Positions 8,645 through 18,594 of a stretch of 64,000 nt of DNA are shown here, one piece after another. The stretch comes from Planctomyces sp. (GTDB lineage: Bacteria > Planctomycetota > Planctomycetia > Planctomycetales > Planctomycetaceae): the NCBI GenBank assembly GCA_016795105.1, contig JAEUIH010000006.1, forward strand, positions 174,902-238,901, read 5' to 3'. The translations under genes and the position numbers were made by a program. The notes below the pieces were generated by a model. The model worked only from the letters and a program-made list of their open reading frames with translations, was not told where the DNA came from and did not search any database. How positions within the stretch are numbered: position 1 is the first letter of the stretch; every line of letters begins with the position of its first letter.

Positions 8645-10659
8645 CCTGGTCGCGGGCTTTGGCCGGCTTGTGGCGGGCGTGGACCTGGAGGACCAGCAGC
8701 TCCGGGAAGAGGGCGGCTGCTCCGAGAATCTCTCTGGGGATTCGGTGAATCAGAACGAGGTTCTGGTGCCACTACTTCAGGTTCTGGTTCAGGGGTTGGC
8801 GTTTCGGTGGGGATTGCGTCAGCTGGCAGCAGTTTCCATCCGCCAACACCGAAGACCAGAGGTTTGACTGGTGGAGGTTCGGGAGCACCCAGAATTGGAA
8901 GTGCCCAGCGAGCGGCTCCCGGAATCACTGAAGATGGCGAATCCACCTTATATGCATCTTCGACGACCGGAATCATGGATCTGGAATTCATGAAGCCCAG
9001 TGCTGTGACCGACATTCTGCGGACGATTTCGGCTTCTGGTGGAATGGTGTTGCGGTCTTCGATGCGTCCTTTAAATTTCTGGCTCAGGTCCGCATCATCC
9101 TGAAACTCATGAGTGAGGCCGAGTGCCCACATGGAGGCGCCGCGTTTTGGCAGGCCCCCGGGAGCTGCTTTACTGAAGTCCTTTTCAAAGAGGGGTCTTA
9201 GCGATTGTTGTCGCAGGAGTGCTGCAACATGAATCAGGTGTGCCATCTGCAGTCCAACCGCTTCGTAGTCAATTCCGCCTGGTGGATTTGCGAAGACACC
9301 ATCAAGTTCCTGAATCCTGGCAACGACTGGTTCTGTGACTGCCGCATCCGGATACAATTCCATCAGCCATGCAGAGGTGACCAGAACTTCTGAGCGAGGA
9401 TGCTTCAGGAGCGTCAGGCAGGCGGTTGAATGAGTGTATGAGCGGACCTGAGCCAACACGACCAGCGACTGTTCAATACCCTGCCAGTCTTCCGGATTTC
9501 CGGCAATCACGGCCGCGCATTCACCGATGATCTGTTCACGGAGTGCGGGGTCAGCTTCAGCAACCATCACCAGCATTTGACGTGCGACGTTTCGAACTTC
9601 CAAATGAAAGTCGCTGAGCATCTCACGAAGCCAGGTTGTGTGCTGGGCGGAAGGAAATTTCTGCATGACTCGTGCAGCCGTCATTCGAACGACTGCATCA
9701 GTATGTGCCTTTCCGTGCGGGATGATACTGACGAGCGATTCACGATTCTGTTCGAAGAGGGTGGTCCAGGCGGAAGCGGCGACTGCCTGCGAGGGATCGA
9801 GGCAAAGAGATGCGAGAGTCTGGATAGACTCCGGCTGCGTGTTATTCATGAATGTAATTGTCAGGAGTTTGTCTTCGATCGAACCTGCAGCAAGTTTCTT
9901 CGCAGGATCAACGGTATCTTCCGGGCTCATTGCACAGACGGCCTGAGCGGCTGCTGACCTGCGAGCATAGGAGTTCTCTGGATTCGCTGCTTCCTGGAGC
10001 AACGCCGGCACAGCCTCTTTTGCATTGAGAGCGGCAAGGCCTGCGCAGGCAAGTCGGACGCTGTTCACCGACTCGAGGGGCTGGTTCAGTCGGCTCATCC
10101 ACAATTCAACAGCCGGCATGTATTTCCACCGTGCGAGGGATGGTTCAACTGCCAGTCGAAGACTGTCATTGGATGCTGTGACCTGTTTGAAGAGCTGATC
10201 CGCGCTTGATGAATCGTCGGCCCAGATAAGTGCCAACGCGCATGCGTGGCGAATTCTGGGGTCGTTTGTTTCAGCGAGTATCGTACGAAGTCGATCGAGC
10301 GAGCTGCTGATGTCTCCGAGTTTTTCGCGTGCAATTCTGCCGAGGGACAGGGCTGCAATTTCGACAATCTCAGGGTCCGATGATTCTCTCAGAGTCTTAT
10401 CAAAAAGGGGCTGATGTCTGGGGTCAATGTGGAATTCATCCGGTGGCCCCACGAGCAATGGTTCAAGTTCCATTCGCATAGGAAGCCGCGTGTAGCGAAC
10501 GATATGAGGCAGATCCAGAGGACCAGTGTATGGTCCGGCGGGAAACTGCACCTTCTTTTCGTCGGCTGCTTCGCCAATTGCCGCTCCATGGCCGCAAACG
10601 GTCAGGCTTATCAGAACTGCAATTGTCAGGAACCGAGTATTTATGAAAGAGATCATCAT
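8632..10659 (-). CDS. Exported HEAT-repeat protein with Pro-rich tail (paralog 2)
   Basis: A 675-residue protein with an N-terminal signal peptide (hydrophobic residues about 9-30) and a long alpha-helical repeat region of HEAT/PBS-lyase type: repeated helices such as EIVEIAALSLGRIAREKLGD, IRHACALALIW and VVRMTAARVMQKF. The last 60 residues are a Pro/Glu/Arg-rich tail (PTPEPEPEVV onward) that its neighbour lacks. It is plainly a tandem paralog of the protein at 10695-12569: blocks such as QPLFD[KR]TLRES, EVRNVARQMLV and VGVGGWKLLPA occur in the same order. Such solenoids usually bind other proteins; with an ABC transporter upstream in the same operon, an extracytoplasmic partner role is plausible but unproven. 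Confidence 0.8.
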   Translation of the reverse strand: MMISFINTRFLTIAVLISLTVCGHGAAIGEAADEKKVQFPAGPYTGPLDLPHIVRYTRLPMRMELEPLLVGPPDEFHIDPRHQPLFDKTLRESSDPEIVEIAALSLGRIAREKLGDISSSLDRLRTILAETNDPRIRHACALALIWADDSSSADQLFKQVTASNDSLRLAVEPSLARWKYMPAVELWMSRLNQPLESVNSVRLACAGLAALNAKEAVPALLQEAANPENSYARRSAAAQAVCAMSPEDTVDPAKKLAAGSIEDKLLTITFMNNTQPESIQTLASLCLDPSQAVAASAWTTLFEQNRESLVSIIPHGKAHTDAVVRMTAARVMQKFPSAQHTTWLREMLSDFHLEVRNVARQMLVMVAEADPALREQIIGECAAVIAGNPEDWQGIEQSLVVLAQVRSYTHSTACLTLLKHPRSEVLVTSAWLMELYPDAAVTEPVVARIQELDGVFANPPGGIDYEAVGLQMAHLIHVAALLRQQSLRPLFEKDFSKAAPGGLPKRGASMWALGLTHEFQDDADLSQKFKGRIEDRNTIPPEAEIVRRMSVTALGFMNSRSMIPVVEDAYKVDSPSSVIPGAARWALPILGAPEPPPVKPLVFGVGGWKLLPADAIPTETPTPEPEPEVVAPEPRSDSPNPQRDSRSSRPLPGAAGPPGPRPPQAGQSPRPGQNP

Positions 10660-10694
10660 TCAACTTCTTTAGACAGCTTTGTGATAACGATCAC

Positions 10695-12569
10695 TCAGGG
10701 GGATAACAGCAATTCGGCTGGCAGTGGTTCAGCAGGAAGCAGTTTCCAGCCACCAACACCCACTGTGTCGCCTTTAGGTTCGGGGAGTTCCTCCAGCCCC
10801 AGTCGCAGCATGACCCAGCGTGCAGACTGAGGAATCAATGCGACGGGTGGGTCCATTTTCCATGAATCCTTCAAAGTCTCTTCTGAGGAGCTGGAATTCA
10901 TCCATCCAAGAGCCATCACCGACATGCGACGAACAACTTCACGTTCCGGGTTTGGACCGGTCCGGTCACGAACTCGGCTTTCAAGCTGCCCCACAATTTC
11001 CGGGAGTGGCTCATTTTCATGGCTGAGGCCAATCGCCCACATCGCAGCAGCTCGCTTCACTTCGCCGCCTCGGCAGGTTTTGCTGTAGTTTTCAGACAGA
11101 AGCTGCAGCTGCGAACGTTCTCGAAGAAGTCCGCATAGTTGAAACAGGTGGGCGAGCTGGAAGCCAGCATTGAGTACCATATCCGGATCATCGTCGACGG
11201 TCTTCAGAAGAGCTTCCCGATCCTCAATTTGCTTTAGAACAGCGAGCCGGCATTCAGCGTTTGGATCCGGATAGAGGTGCATCAGCCATGCTGCGGTTAC
11301 TTCAACTTCTGCCCGTCCGTTCGTGAGCAGCGGCAGGCACGCGAGAGAATGCCGGGCAGATCGAACCTGTCCGAGTACGAGCAAAGCCTGTTCGATTCCC
11401 TGCCAGTCAGCTGGATTTCCCGAGATCTTCGTGGCGGCCTGATCGATAATCTGTAGACGCAGAGTTTCGTCTGCGGCTGCATTCAGAACCAGCATCTGAC
11501 GTGCCACATTTCTGACTTCGATATGAGCATCGCTGAGAAGTTCATTGAGCCATGTACAGTATTCCGGCGTTGGGAATCGGTTCATGACTCGAGCTGATGT
11601 CATCCGAACAACAGCATCCGAATGTTTTCGACCCGTCTCAAGAAGAGGCTTAAGCGCATCAGCGTTCTGATCAAACAGAGTCAGCCACGCCGCTGACGCA
11701 ACCGCCTGGCTTTCGTCGATACAGAGCCTTGAAAGTAGTTGAGTTGATTCTGCCTGTTGATTTGCTGAAGCAGCAACTGCCAGCAGGCGATCAGATACCG
11801 GGCCGGTGGAGAGTGCTGAAGCCGACGTCAACGCCCGTTGTGGACCGAGTCTTGCAAGTGCCGCAGCCGATGCCATCCTGCGAGGGAATGGATTCGAACG
11901 ATCATCAAGTTCCCTCTGAAGAACCTCGGCCGCTTCCACCGATTCAAGAGTGATCAGTCCCTCACAGGCGAGTCTGATTCCGCTGGATGACTCGAGTCGG
12001 TTACTGAGTCGCCCCATCCAGACCTCAGCAGCAGGTTTAAACTTCCAGCGTGCGAGAGAGGGTTCAATCACAAGACGGATTGAGTCATCCGCTTTTGCGG
12101 TGAAGTCCAGTAGTTGCGGGGCACTACTGATACTCTCAGACTGGATCAGTGCGAGAGCACAAGCCTGACGGATCCTTAAATCCTGACTGGAGGTCATTGT
12201 CTGTGTCAGGACATCAACCGAGGAAGCAATGTCGCCATGTTTTTCCCGAGCGATTCTGGCAAGTGACAAAGCGGCTATTTCAAGGAACTCGGGGTCTCCG
12301 GATTCTCGAAGGGTTCGATCGAACAGCGGCTGCAGACGGGGGTCGATTCGTCGGATTTCGGGCGGCGCGACAAATGCCGGTTGCAGGTCCATTCGGCCTG
12401 GCAGCTTTCTGAACCTGGCAATGTGGGGGATCGGTAGATCTCCCTCGTAGTTTCCCGAAGGAGCCGGAATGGCGGCTTCCTGTGCAGGTACGGACCCACC
12501 GAACAGCAGAAGGCAGATACCTGCTGCGAGCAGTGGGGCGAACCTGTTTCTGTTGGAGCAAAGGATCAT
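10695..12569 (-). CDS. Exported HEAT-repeat protein (paralog 1)
   Basis: A 624-residue protein with a signal peptide (about residues 11-29, ending in VPAQEA) followed by HEAT-type helical repeats through most of its length (EFLEIAALSLARIAREKHGD, IRQACALALIQ, VVRMTSARVMNRF, EVRNVARQMLVLNA). It shares block order with the gene immediately downstream (8632-10659), so the pair arose by tandem duplication followed by strong divergence. The C-terminus keeps the shared VGVGGWKLLPAE block and stops soon after it. The gap to the ABC permease gene upstream is 13 bases and to the paralog 35 bases, which points to one transcript. Specific function unknown. Confidence 0.8.
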   Translation of the reverse strand: MILCSNRNRFAPLLAAGICLLLFGGSVPAQEAAIPAPSGNYEGDLPIPHIARFRKLPGRMDLQPAFVAPPEIRRIDPRLQPLFDRTLRESGDPEFLEIAALSLARIAREKHGDIASSVDVLTQTMTSSQDLRIRQACALALIQSESISSAPQLLDFTAKADDSIRLVIEPSLARWKFKPAAEVWMGRLSNRLESSSGIRLACEGLITLESVEAAEVLQRELDDRSNPFPRRMASAAALARLGPQRALTSASALSTGPVSDRLLAVAASANQQAESTQLLSRLCIDESQAVASAAWLTLFDQNADALKPLLETGRKHSDAVVRMTSARVMNRFPTPEYCTWLNELLSDAHIEVRNVARQMLVLNAAADETLRLQIIDQAATKISGNPADWQGIEQALLVLGQVRSARHSLACLPLLTNGRAEVEVTAAWLMHLYPDPNAECRLAVLKQIEDREALLKTVDDDPDMVLNAGFQLAHLFQLCGLLRERSQLQLLSENYSKTCRGGEVKRAAAMWAIGLSHENEPLPEIVGQLESRVRDRTGPNPEREVVRRMSVMALGWMNSSSSEETLKDSWKMDPPVALIPQSARWVMLRLGLEELPEPKGDTVGVGGWKLLPAEPLPAELLLSP

Positions 12570-12582
12570 GATCGTAGGACCT

Positions 12583-14247
12583 TTACTCTGGTCGAGTCAG
12601 TTGTCGAATTCGCAGATAGAGAACAATGACGAGAACAGAGCACAGACCTCCGGCAAAGTACCAGGCGGCCGGGATGAGATTGTAGGATTCAAACCCGGTG
12701 GCCTGTATCGCATTCAGTGCGGCGGCCATTGGATTCAGTACAAGACTCTTCTCCACGAACGTATGACCAAACGGGGCATCTCGATTCATCCAGATCAGCA
12801 TCGGGCCTGCAAAGAGCAGAATCAGGAGTGCATACGAAACCGTTGTGGCGCCCGCCGTTGAACGGAAGAAACTGCTGACAGTTGCACTGACAAACATGGA
12901 GACCAGTGCTGCCATCACCAGGCTGATCAGCACCTGCCAGACCTGTTCCTGGAGCGATGGCTTAATGAGCATAATAATGGCATAGCCCGGAAGCGTGGCA
13001 CAGAGCAGCAGTGCAAGGGTAATGCAGACACTGATGAGCTTTCCTCGCAGAATTTTGCCTGCGGAGATAGGAGTCACTCTCAGCAGATTCCATCCGCCTC
13101 CCTCAATCTCACCGGCAATCATTCCTCCGGCGAGTCCCGGGGTCATCAGCACAATCAGAGCAACCTGAAGCACAATGATGAGCCCCCCGATGGGTTCTAC
13201 TTCCCAATCGATGGTACCGAGTGTGGTAGCGAGTGTAAGCATCAGCGAAAGCACTGCACAGCCAGCGACAAGGCGGATGAGCCAATGAAGTCGACCGAAC
13301 TGACGGCTTCGGAATTCCTTCACCATCACGGGGTTCAGGTACCATGGAATTCCCGTGGATCGTTTTTGCGGGTCAATCAGGAAGAAGACTCGGCGTGCTG
13401 CCCGCACTCCGGCCGTCTGTTCATCGGTAATAATCCCCTGAGATCGAGATCGATCGAGAAGTGAATGACTGAGTCTCTTGATGACAACAATACTGCCAAT
13501 GACGATTTGAACCGCAGCGAGGATCAAATACCAGCGGAGAGGATCCCGGTCTTCAATCAGTCCTGCGCCACCGATTGACTGCTGGCTGACGATTTTCATC
13601 AAAGCCGGGATGGGCGAGAGAAGTCTCAGCCATCGAGCACCTGCAGCGATCAGGCTGTCGCTTCCCTGAAGGAAGAAGTTTGGAAACACGGTCACGACAG
13701 TGACAGCAAATGTGACTCCGTAGCTCCATCTCAAAGCGGCCTCTGTTGTTCGCGCATAGGTACCAACGAGAAGTCCGATGACCACCAGATGCAGCGCAAC
13801 GGCAAACAGAAATCCGTACAGTTTCGCGACATCGTTTGAGAGTGACAGCCCACCCATCATATAGCAGCAGCTCATGGCGGGAATCGTTGCGAACAACAGC
13901 AGCATTACGAAGCCCATCATTGCACCCGCTTTGCCGAAATAGATCGAAGCGCGGGAGAGAGGGGAGTTCAACAACAGCTCCAGTGTTCGGCCTCGAACTT
14001 CCCGAACCAGCGAAATGGCCGGGAAGACGGGAATGATGAGGAGCGATGCTGTCAGCATGGCATAGGTGAGCCACTGAAACACCTGTCGCGCCTGAGCGCC
14101 CGACAGATCGACAACACCGCTGGTCGGCCACTTCAGTATGACAACGACTGCAGATGAAATCGCAACCGTCATCAGGATGGCAAGAGTTCTCTGACTTCGC
14201 AGCAGAGCCAGCAATTCACGTTCAATAATGACAAGAGCACCGCTCAT
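12583..14247 (-). CDS. ABC-2 type transporter permease, internally duplicated
   Basis: A 554-residue polytopic membrane protein with about 12 helices, roughly twice the length of a single ABC-2 permease. It looks like two fused permease domains: the first (about 1-270) contains EVRGRTLELLLNSPLSRAS, and the second (about 300-554) begins with NPVMVKEFRSRQFGR and contains EIEGGGWNLLRVTPISAGK at the matching position. The N-terminal IIERELLALLRSQRT and the NPVMVKEFRSRQ blocks are the typical cytoplasmic amphipathic starts of each half. Its ATG overlaps the stop of the ATPase gene by 4 bases (ATGA type), so the two are translationally coupled and presumably form one exporter. Substrate unknown. 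Confidence 0.87.
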   Translation of the reverse strand: MSGALVIIERELLALLRSQRTLAILMTVAISSAVVVILKWPTSGVVDLSGAQARQVFQWLTYAMLTASLLIIPVFPAISLVREVRGRTLELLLNSPLSRASIYFGKAGAMMGFVMLLLFATIPAMSCCYMMGGLSLSNDVAKLYGFLFAVALHLVVIGLLVGTYARTTEAALRWSYGVTFAVTVVTVFPNFFLQGSDSLIAAGARWLRLLSPIPALMKIVSQQSIGGAGLIEDRDPLRWYLILAAVQIVIGSIVVIKRLSHSLLDRSRSQGIITDEQTAGVRAARRVFFLIDPQKRSTGIPWYLNPVMVKEFRSRQFGRLHWLIRLVAGCAVLSLMLTLATTLGTIDWEVEPIGGLIIVLQVALIVLMTPGLAGGMIAGEIEGGGWNLLRVTPISAGKILRGKLISVCITLALLLCATLPGYAIIMLIKPSLQEQVWQVLISLVMAALVSMFVSATVSSFFRSTAGATTVSYALLILLFAGPMLIWMNRDAPFGHTFVEKSLVLNPMAAALNAIQATGFESYNLIPAAWYFAGGLCSVLVIVLYLRIRQLTRPE

Positions 14248-15242
14248 CGTGCCACCTCCTGTGACTTTTTCGCGGCCGCACGTTCCGCATCAGCAACTCG
14301 GGCTGCAGAGACGAAGGCTTCTTCAAGGTCTCCGGCGACTTCACGGAACTGAGCCACACGATGCCCTTCAGAAATCAGTTTTTGCAACAATTGTGCAAGC
14401 TTTTCTTCGTTCGCCGCGGTTCGACAGCGAACAATGCTTTCCGCGGCGGAAACTGTGATTTCGGATTCCGGTCCGAGAAACTGAGTTGCTTTATCAGCGA
14501 TTGCCTGCATGTTCTCTGAGGTCAAAAGCTGAATCTCGATGGTTTGCTTTTGCGACAGTTCTCGAGTGACCTCCGGCAGAGTTCCGAATGCTCGAAGCTT
14601 TCCACCGGCAACGATGCCCACCTTATTACAGATACGGGACAATTCGGGAAGAATATGGCTTGTAACAATCAATGTTCTCCCTTCCGAAGCCAGACGCAGC
14701 AGGATTTCCCGCATTTCAATTCGTGCTTCCGGGTCGAGACCATTGGCGGGTTCGTCGAGGATCAGAACCTCCGGATTGTGGAGCAGGGTACGAGCAATTC
14801 CGACTCGCTGCTGCATACCGTGGCTGAGACTTTCAACGAAGCGATCCTGCATCCATGTTGCGTTCGTCAGTTCAAGAACCTCTTCGATGCGCTTGCGGCG
14901 GACGGAACGAGGAATGCTGAAAGCCGCACCAAAGAAGTCGAGATACTCGCGGACCCGCATGTTGTCATACGACCCAAATTTATCCGGCATATACCCGACG
15001 AGTTTACGAACCTTGTGGAGATCTTTGACACAGTCTGCTCCGGCAATTGTGGCTGTTCCGGAAGTTGGTCGAGCAAGTCCGACAAGAATTCGAATTGTGG
15101 TTGTTTTACCGGCGCCGTTGGGGCCAATGAACCCCAGGATACTGCCTCGCTCGAGTGTCAGTGAAAGGCGATCCAGCGCTACGAACTCACCGTAGTGCTT
15201 GGATAAATCGCGGATCACAACAACCGGTTCTTGACTAGCCAT
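14244..15242 (-). CDS. ABC transporter ATP-binding protein
   Basis: A 332-residue ABC ATPase of the type paired with ABC-2 permeases. Visible motifs: Walker A GPNGAGKTTTIR (about residue 39), Q-loop GYMPDKFGSYD, the signature LSHGMQQR (about 138), Walker B VLILDEPANGLDP (about 158) and the H-loop histidine in VTSHILPEL. A C-terminal domain of about 100 residues follows the nucleotide-binding domain, as in CcmA/NatA-like proteins. It energises the permease encoded at 12583-14247, with which it shares a 4-base overlap. The large membrane-anchored protein gene lies 78 bases upstream on the same strand. Confidence 0.92.
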   Translation of the reverse strand: MASQEPVVVIRDLSKHYGEFVALDRLSLTLERGSILGFIGPNGAGKTTTIRILVGLARPTSGTATIAGADCVKDLHKVRKLVGYMPDKFGSYDNMRVREYLDFFGAAFSIPRSVRRKRIEEVLELTNATWMQDRFVESLSHGMQQRVGIARTLLHNPEVLILDEPANGLDPEARIEMREILLRLASEGRTLIVTSHILPELSRICNKVGIVAGGKLRAFGTLPEVTRELSQKQTIEIQLLTSENMQAIADKATQFLGPESEITVSAAESIVRCRTAANEEKLAQLLQKLISEGHRVAQFREVAGDLEEAFVSAARVADAERAAAKKSQEVAR

Positions 15243-15320
15243 AGTTCTTTTCCAGCGGACGGAAGGTATAAAACAGTATTAAATCAAAGGGCAGAAGGAA
15301 TCGATGCCGAGCACAGGACG

Positions 15321-17858
15321 CTAGTTTTGACGCTGTCCCCTGAATGTCAGCAGGATGTTGTCAATTTTCCATGCATCATCCTGCTCACCCTGCATCGAAT
15401 CTGACGAACTTCCCTGCGCAAATGCTCCGACTTCAAGCTGAACATACATCCTGCCGGTTTTGCAGGAGTCCGCCACCAGAGCCACCGGGATATCGAAGTC
15501 CATAACTCCAACCGGACTGTTCAGTTCTGTCACAAGTGCGAGTTGGTCTTTCGGGCCGGCGAGTATTCGAATTCTGCGTGATCCAGCTCGGATACGAATG
15601 CTTCCTTTTATGGATGTGGGTTCGAACGGACTACATTCAGCGGGCAGTGTGTACTCCAGCAGGATATTTCCGCCTTCTTCACGGGGAGACCATTCGCGTT
15701 TTGTATTGTTGAATGCGGCACTCACACTTCCATTGGCATCTGCAATAACCTTATATGGCACGAGTGCAGAGGGAATCGTAATTGGCTTGCCAGCTTCAGG
15801 TGCATGCAACTGCAGTGGCTGAACCACAAGAAGCGATTCCTGTCGTCGAGTATCCTCGTCGCCAATCGTCACAGAGGATGATTTCGCTTCAGCCCAGTAC
15901 ATAATCGATGGAGAATCCGGAAACGCTTCGACCTGACCGGCTCTGGTGAACAACGATTGCAGCACTGCGGCACGCTGAGATTGTTCTTCATTCAGAAGTG
16001 TTTCACGGAAGTACTCGTTTTCAGACAGAATATCTTCAGGAACACTGGAGAACTGCATGTTGTCTCCGAGTTTGACAACCATTCGATCCGGAGTAAGTCC
16101 GGCAAAAATCAAGTCTGTGGGGTTGGTGAGATCGGAGGTTGTCAGCGTCCCTGTCAGTCCGTTCTCATCAAATGTCGCATGAGCTGCCAGTGGAGCGGAA
16201 AGTCGCCGATTTGAGCGAATCGACATTGAGCTGATCCCACTCGGAAGGTTGAGATTCACCCAGTGATTTTCACTCTTTCCTGTCCACAGTTGCCGCCGAA
16301 TGTCGGCGTTGGTTTCATCCACCGGTGGTTCCATCGTGGTTCCTTCGATGGCGCTGGCAATCAGCGGACCAGGTGACGGAGTATAGACAGTAGCAAAGCC
16401 ATCGCTGACCAGTTGTGTCTGTCCGGGGATCGCTTTCAGAATTTGGTGCTGGATTGCAGTGGGCGGCGCAATACTTCTCATCTCAATCCCCGACCATGCA
16501 GCCGGAACAGCTGCGATTGTGGCAAGGCAGGGGAGGACCCAGATCAGGCGTTCGCCCTGCTGTTTGCGAAGCAGAAGGCCGCCGGCAACCAGCAGCAGTA
16601 CTGGAAAGCCAATTGTGAGTGCAGCCGCATAGCCACGTGTTGGAATTGAATACCCAATTTGAGTCGCCGCCTGCTGAGTGACTGTTTCACTCACCAGCAA
16701 TTTGTCTCGATTCGTTGTGAACAAGCTATCCTGAATTCGCCGCATAGAAGAGATTAACTCTTCGGGCGCGTCGCCGTTGGTGTTTTCGGCTCGCGGCTTG
16801 TAAAACACTTCCGGAGAAATTGTGGAAATGATCACTGTGCCTCTGCCATAGCCAACACGCATAGCAACCGGCCAGCCATCCACCAGCCAGATTGGTTCTG
16901 CGCCTGTGGCCTGTGTTCTCAGGTACCGAATGGGTTCGTCAAACTCACGAATCACCTGTCGAACCGGAAACTGGTCCTGTCGATATTCGGGATTCAAATC
17001 CAGCGTCACTTTGTTGGTCGATGTTTCGCCAACGACCGAAAGCGGCAGAGCATCGCCAAGCAACAGATCTGTTGCACTTGTTCCTGATCGATCGAGAAAA
17101 ATCAGAAGCCGACCACCACGCTGCAGCCAGAGTCGAATTGCTTCGCACACCTCCGGATAGTTTTGAAGGTCGTTTCCGGAGACGGCCAGCTGATCAAGAC
17201 TGTCGAGCCCTTCGGAGTGATTCGACAGCTCTCGTGGAATCAAGGTGACAACGCGCTGTTCCCTGAACGCGTTAAAACGCAGGGCTCGCAGAAATGTCAG
17301 TACCGGACCTCGATGGGCTTCATCGACGTTTTCGGGCGACAGCCAACCCGTATAGCCAACCTGTTCACCTTCCACGATCGCATTGAAGGAAGTGACTTTG
17401 TTTTCGAATCGCTTGGTTCGAATGACTCCATCATCTTCACCGCCCGGGAAGACCAGATACCGAAAATTGATGTTGCCACCTTCCATCTTCGGGACAAACA
17501 TCGGCCAAACGGTCTCGAGAGAACATCCTGCCGGAACCGACAGCTTTCGGGCATACTGAATTCCGTTGCCTTCCGGCGGAGTCACCACCAGCTGAATGGC
17601 TTGCTCTACATCGGAGCTGTTTGAGACAAAGCCCTTCACCAGGCACCATCTCCCAGCCATGTAGCGAGCAGTCCCACCTGCGTGAACTCTGCCGTAGACC
17701 GGAGTTGGTTCTTCGTCTGCCACAGCAGACGGCACCAGGACAGCGATCAAACCCGTCAACAACGCCACCCCGCACAGCCGCAGTACTGTCAGCCCAGCAC
17801 AGGTGGTTTGGTACTTCAACGTCATATGAACTGTCCCGTGAGGTGTCATCGTGGACAA
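15321..17858 (-). CDS. Large membrane-anchored extracytoplasmic protein, unknown function
   Basis: An 845-residue protein. It has an N-terminal hydrophobic segment (about residues 24-47, signal peptide or anchor, ending in SAVADEE), an extracytoplasmic region with a beta-rich start, then an alpha/beta stretch (VVTLIPRELS... and WLQRGGRLLIFLDRSG, about 240-260) that resembles the glutamine-amidotransferase-like fold found in GldG-type partners of ABC-2 exporters. Two membrane helices lie at about 408-455, followed by a long beta-rich C-terminal region. No catalytic residues are recognisable. It is the first gene of the operon with the ABC ATPase, fused permease and two HEAT proteins, so it may be an accessory subunit of that transporter. 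The start is one of several nearby Met codons. Confidence 0.72.
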   Translation of the reverse strand: MSTMTPHGTVHMTLKYQTTCAGLTVLRLCGVALLTGLIAVLVPSAVADEEPTPVYGRVHAGGTARYMAGRWCLVKGFVSNSSDVEQAIQLVVTPPEGNGIQYARKLSVPAGCSLETVWPMFVPKMEGGNINFRYLVFPGGEDDGVIRTKRFENKVTSFNAIVEGEQVGYTGWLSPENVDEAHRGPVLTFLRALRFNAFREQRVVTLIPRELSNHSEGLDSLDQLAVSGNDLQNYPEVCEAIRLWLQRGGRLLIFLDRSGTSATDLLLGDALPLSVVGETSTNKVTLDLNPEYRQDQFPVRQVIREFDEPIRYLRTQATGAEPIWLVDGWPVAMRVGYGRGTVIISTISPEVFYKPRAENTNGDAPEELISSMRRIQDSLFTTNRDKLLVSETVTQQAATQIGYSIPTRGYAAALTIGFPVLLLVAGGLLLRKQQGERLIWVLPCLATIAAVPAAWSGIEMRSIAPPTAIQHQILKAIPGQTQLVSDGFATVYTPSPGPLIASAIEGTTMEPPVDETNADIRRQLWTGKSENHWVNLNLPSGISSMSIRSNRRLSAPLAAHATFDENGLTGTLTTSDLTNPTDLIFAGLTPDRMVVKLGDNMQFSSVPEDILSENEYFRETLLNEEQSQRAAVLQSLFTRAGQVEAFPDSPSIMYWAEAKSSSVTIGDEDTRRQESLLVVQPLQLHAPEAGKPITIPSALVPYKVIADANGSVSAAFNNTKREWSPREEGGNILLEYTLPAECSPFEPTSIKGSIRIRAGSRRIRILAGPKDQLALVTELNSPVGVMDFDIPVALVADSCKTGRMYVQLEVGAFAQGSSSDSMQGEQDDAWKIDNILLTFRGQRQN

Positions 17859-18594
17859 AAATTCCCGAATGCGGAAAGATTCCAGCGAAATTCCGGTGTT
17901 CCATCAACTCACGGAAGTGTCAATCTCCAAAAAGCATTAAATGAACCTCATTTAGTACCCGTTACAGCCAACTCACACCGCGATGCGCGTCCAAATCCGC
18001 GGGTTGGGGCTTTTAGAACTCAGCGATCCTGTCTCGACAAAGATGTGTGTCGACAATATCGCCTCGGCAGAATGGCAGCGCCATGCATTCTTTTGCCGTC
18101 ATTCTCTTGCCAAGTGAAAACACCCAGGGACAGAGTCTGTGGCTTTGAATTCAAGTCGCAGGGGGGCCCGATTGTGTGCTCTCGTGTGGTTCGTGTATTT
18201 CGTGGTGACCAATCACGCTGGCTACGCGCTGCATGAAGTCGGAATCCATGCACTGCAATCCTCGATGCACAAAACGCCAGCAACAAACAACATCTGTTCG
18301 TAGTACAAATTGCTCATTCTGGAAGTCTGGTCGTCCTTCGGAACCGAGAAGTAGTGTCTCGGTGTTGAAGGCATCACGCGGTTGGGCGGTAGCCGAAATC
18401 GATGTGATTCAGGAAGCAGCGATCAGCATGATGTGCCGAGCTTCGTGTGGCAGGAGCCTTTTTGTAATTGACTGCTTGTTCCAGATTCCCTGTTTTCACA
18501 TCGCGAGGGTTGTTGAGTCACCCAGATCCGTATTGTTGGAAGTCAGTGAAGCTGCGATGATTCGGGGGATTCTTGGGACCGACAGGATTGTTCG
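17859..18594. other. Intergenic region between divergent genes
   Basis: These 736 bases separate the leftward ABC operon from the rightward lipoprotein gene. The middle is occupied by the composite interspersed repeat at 18089-18303; the flanks (17859-18088 and 18304-18594) contain only short frames without recognisable products. Promoters for both directions must lie here, but no clear boxes are seen. Confidence 0.5.
18089..18303 (-). repeat. Composite interspersed repeat, diverged copy
   Basis: This stretch is colinear, in inverted orientation, with 62776-63097. Shared blocks in order are: GCATTCTT-TGCC and ATTCTCTTGCCAA, ACACCCAG-GACAGAGT, GAATTC-AA-TCGCAGG, GATTGTGT, TTTCGTGTG-TTCGTGT, TTTCGTGGT-ACCAATCACG, CTACGCGCTG-ATG-AGTCGGAA, ATCCTCG and CTGTTCGTAGT. 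The blocks are separated by small insertions and deletions. It encodes no plausible protein. Modules of this kind (cgtgt-ttcgtggt) are familiar from intergenic DNA of planctomycetes and relatives, but the full element carries no name I know. Confidence 0.8.
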
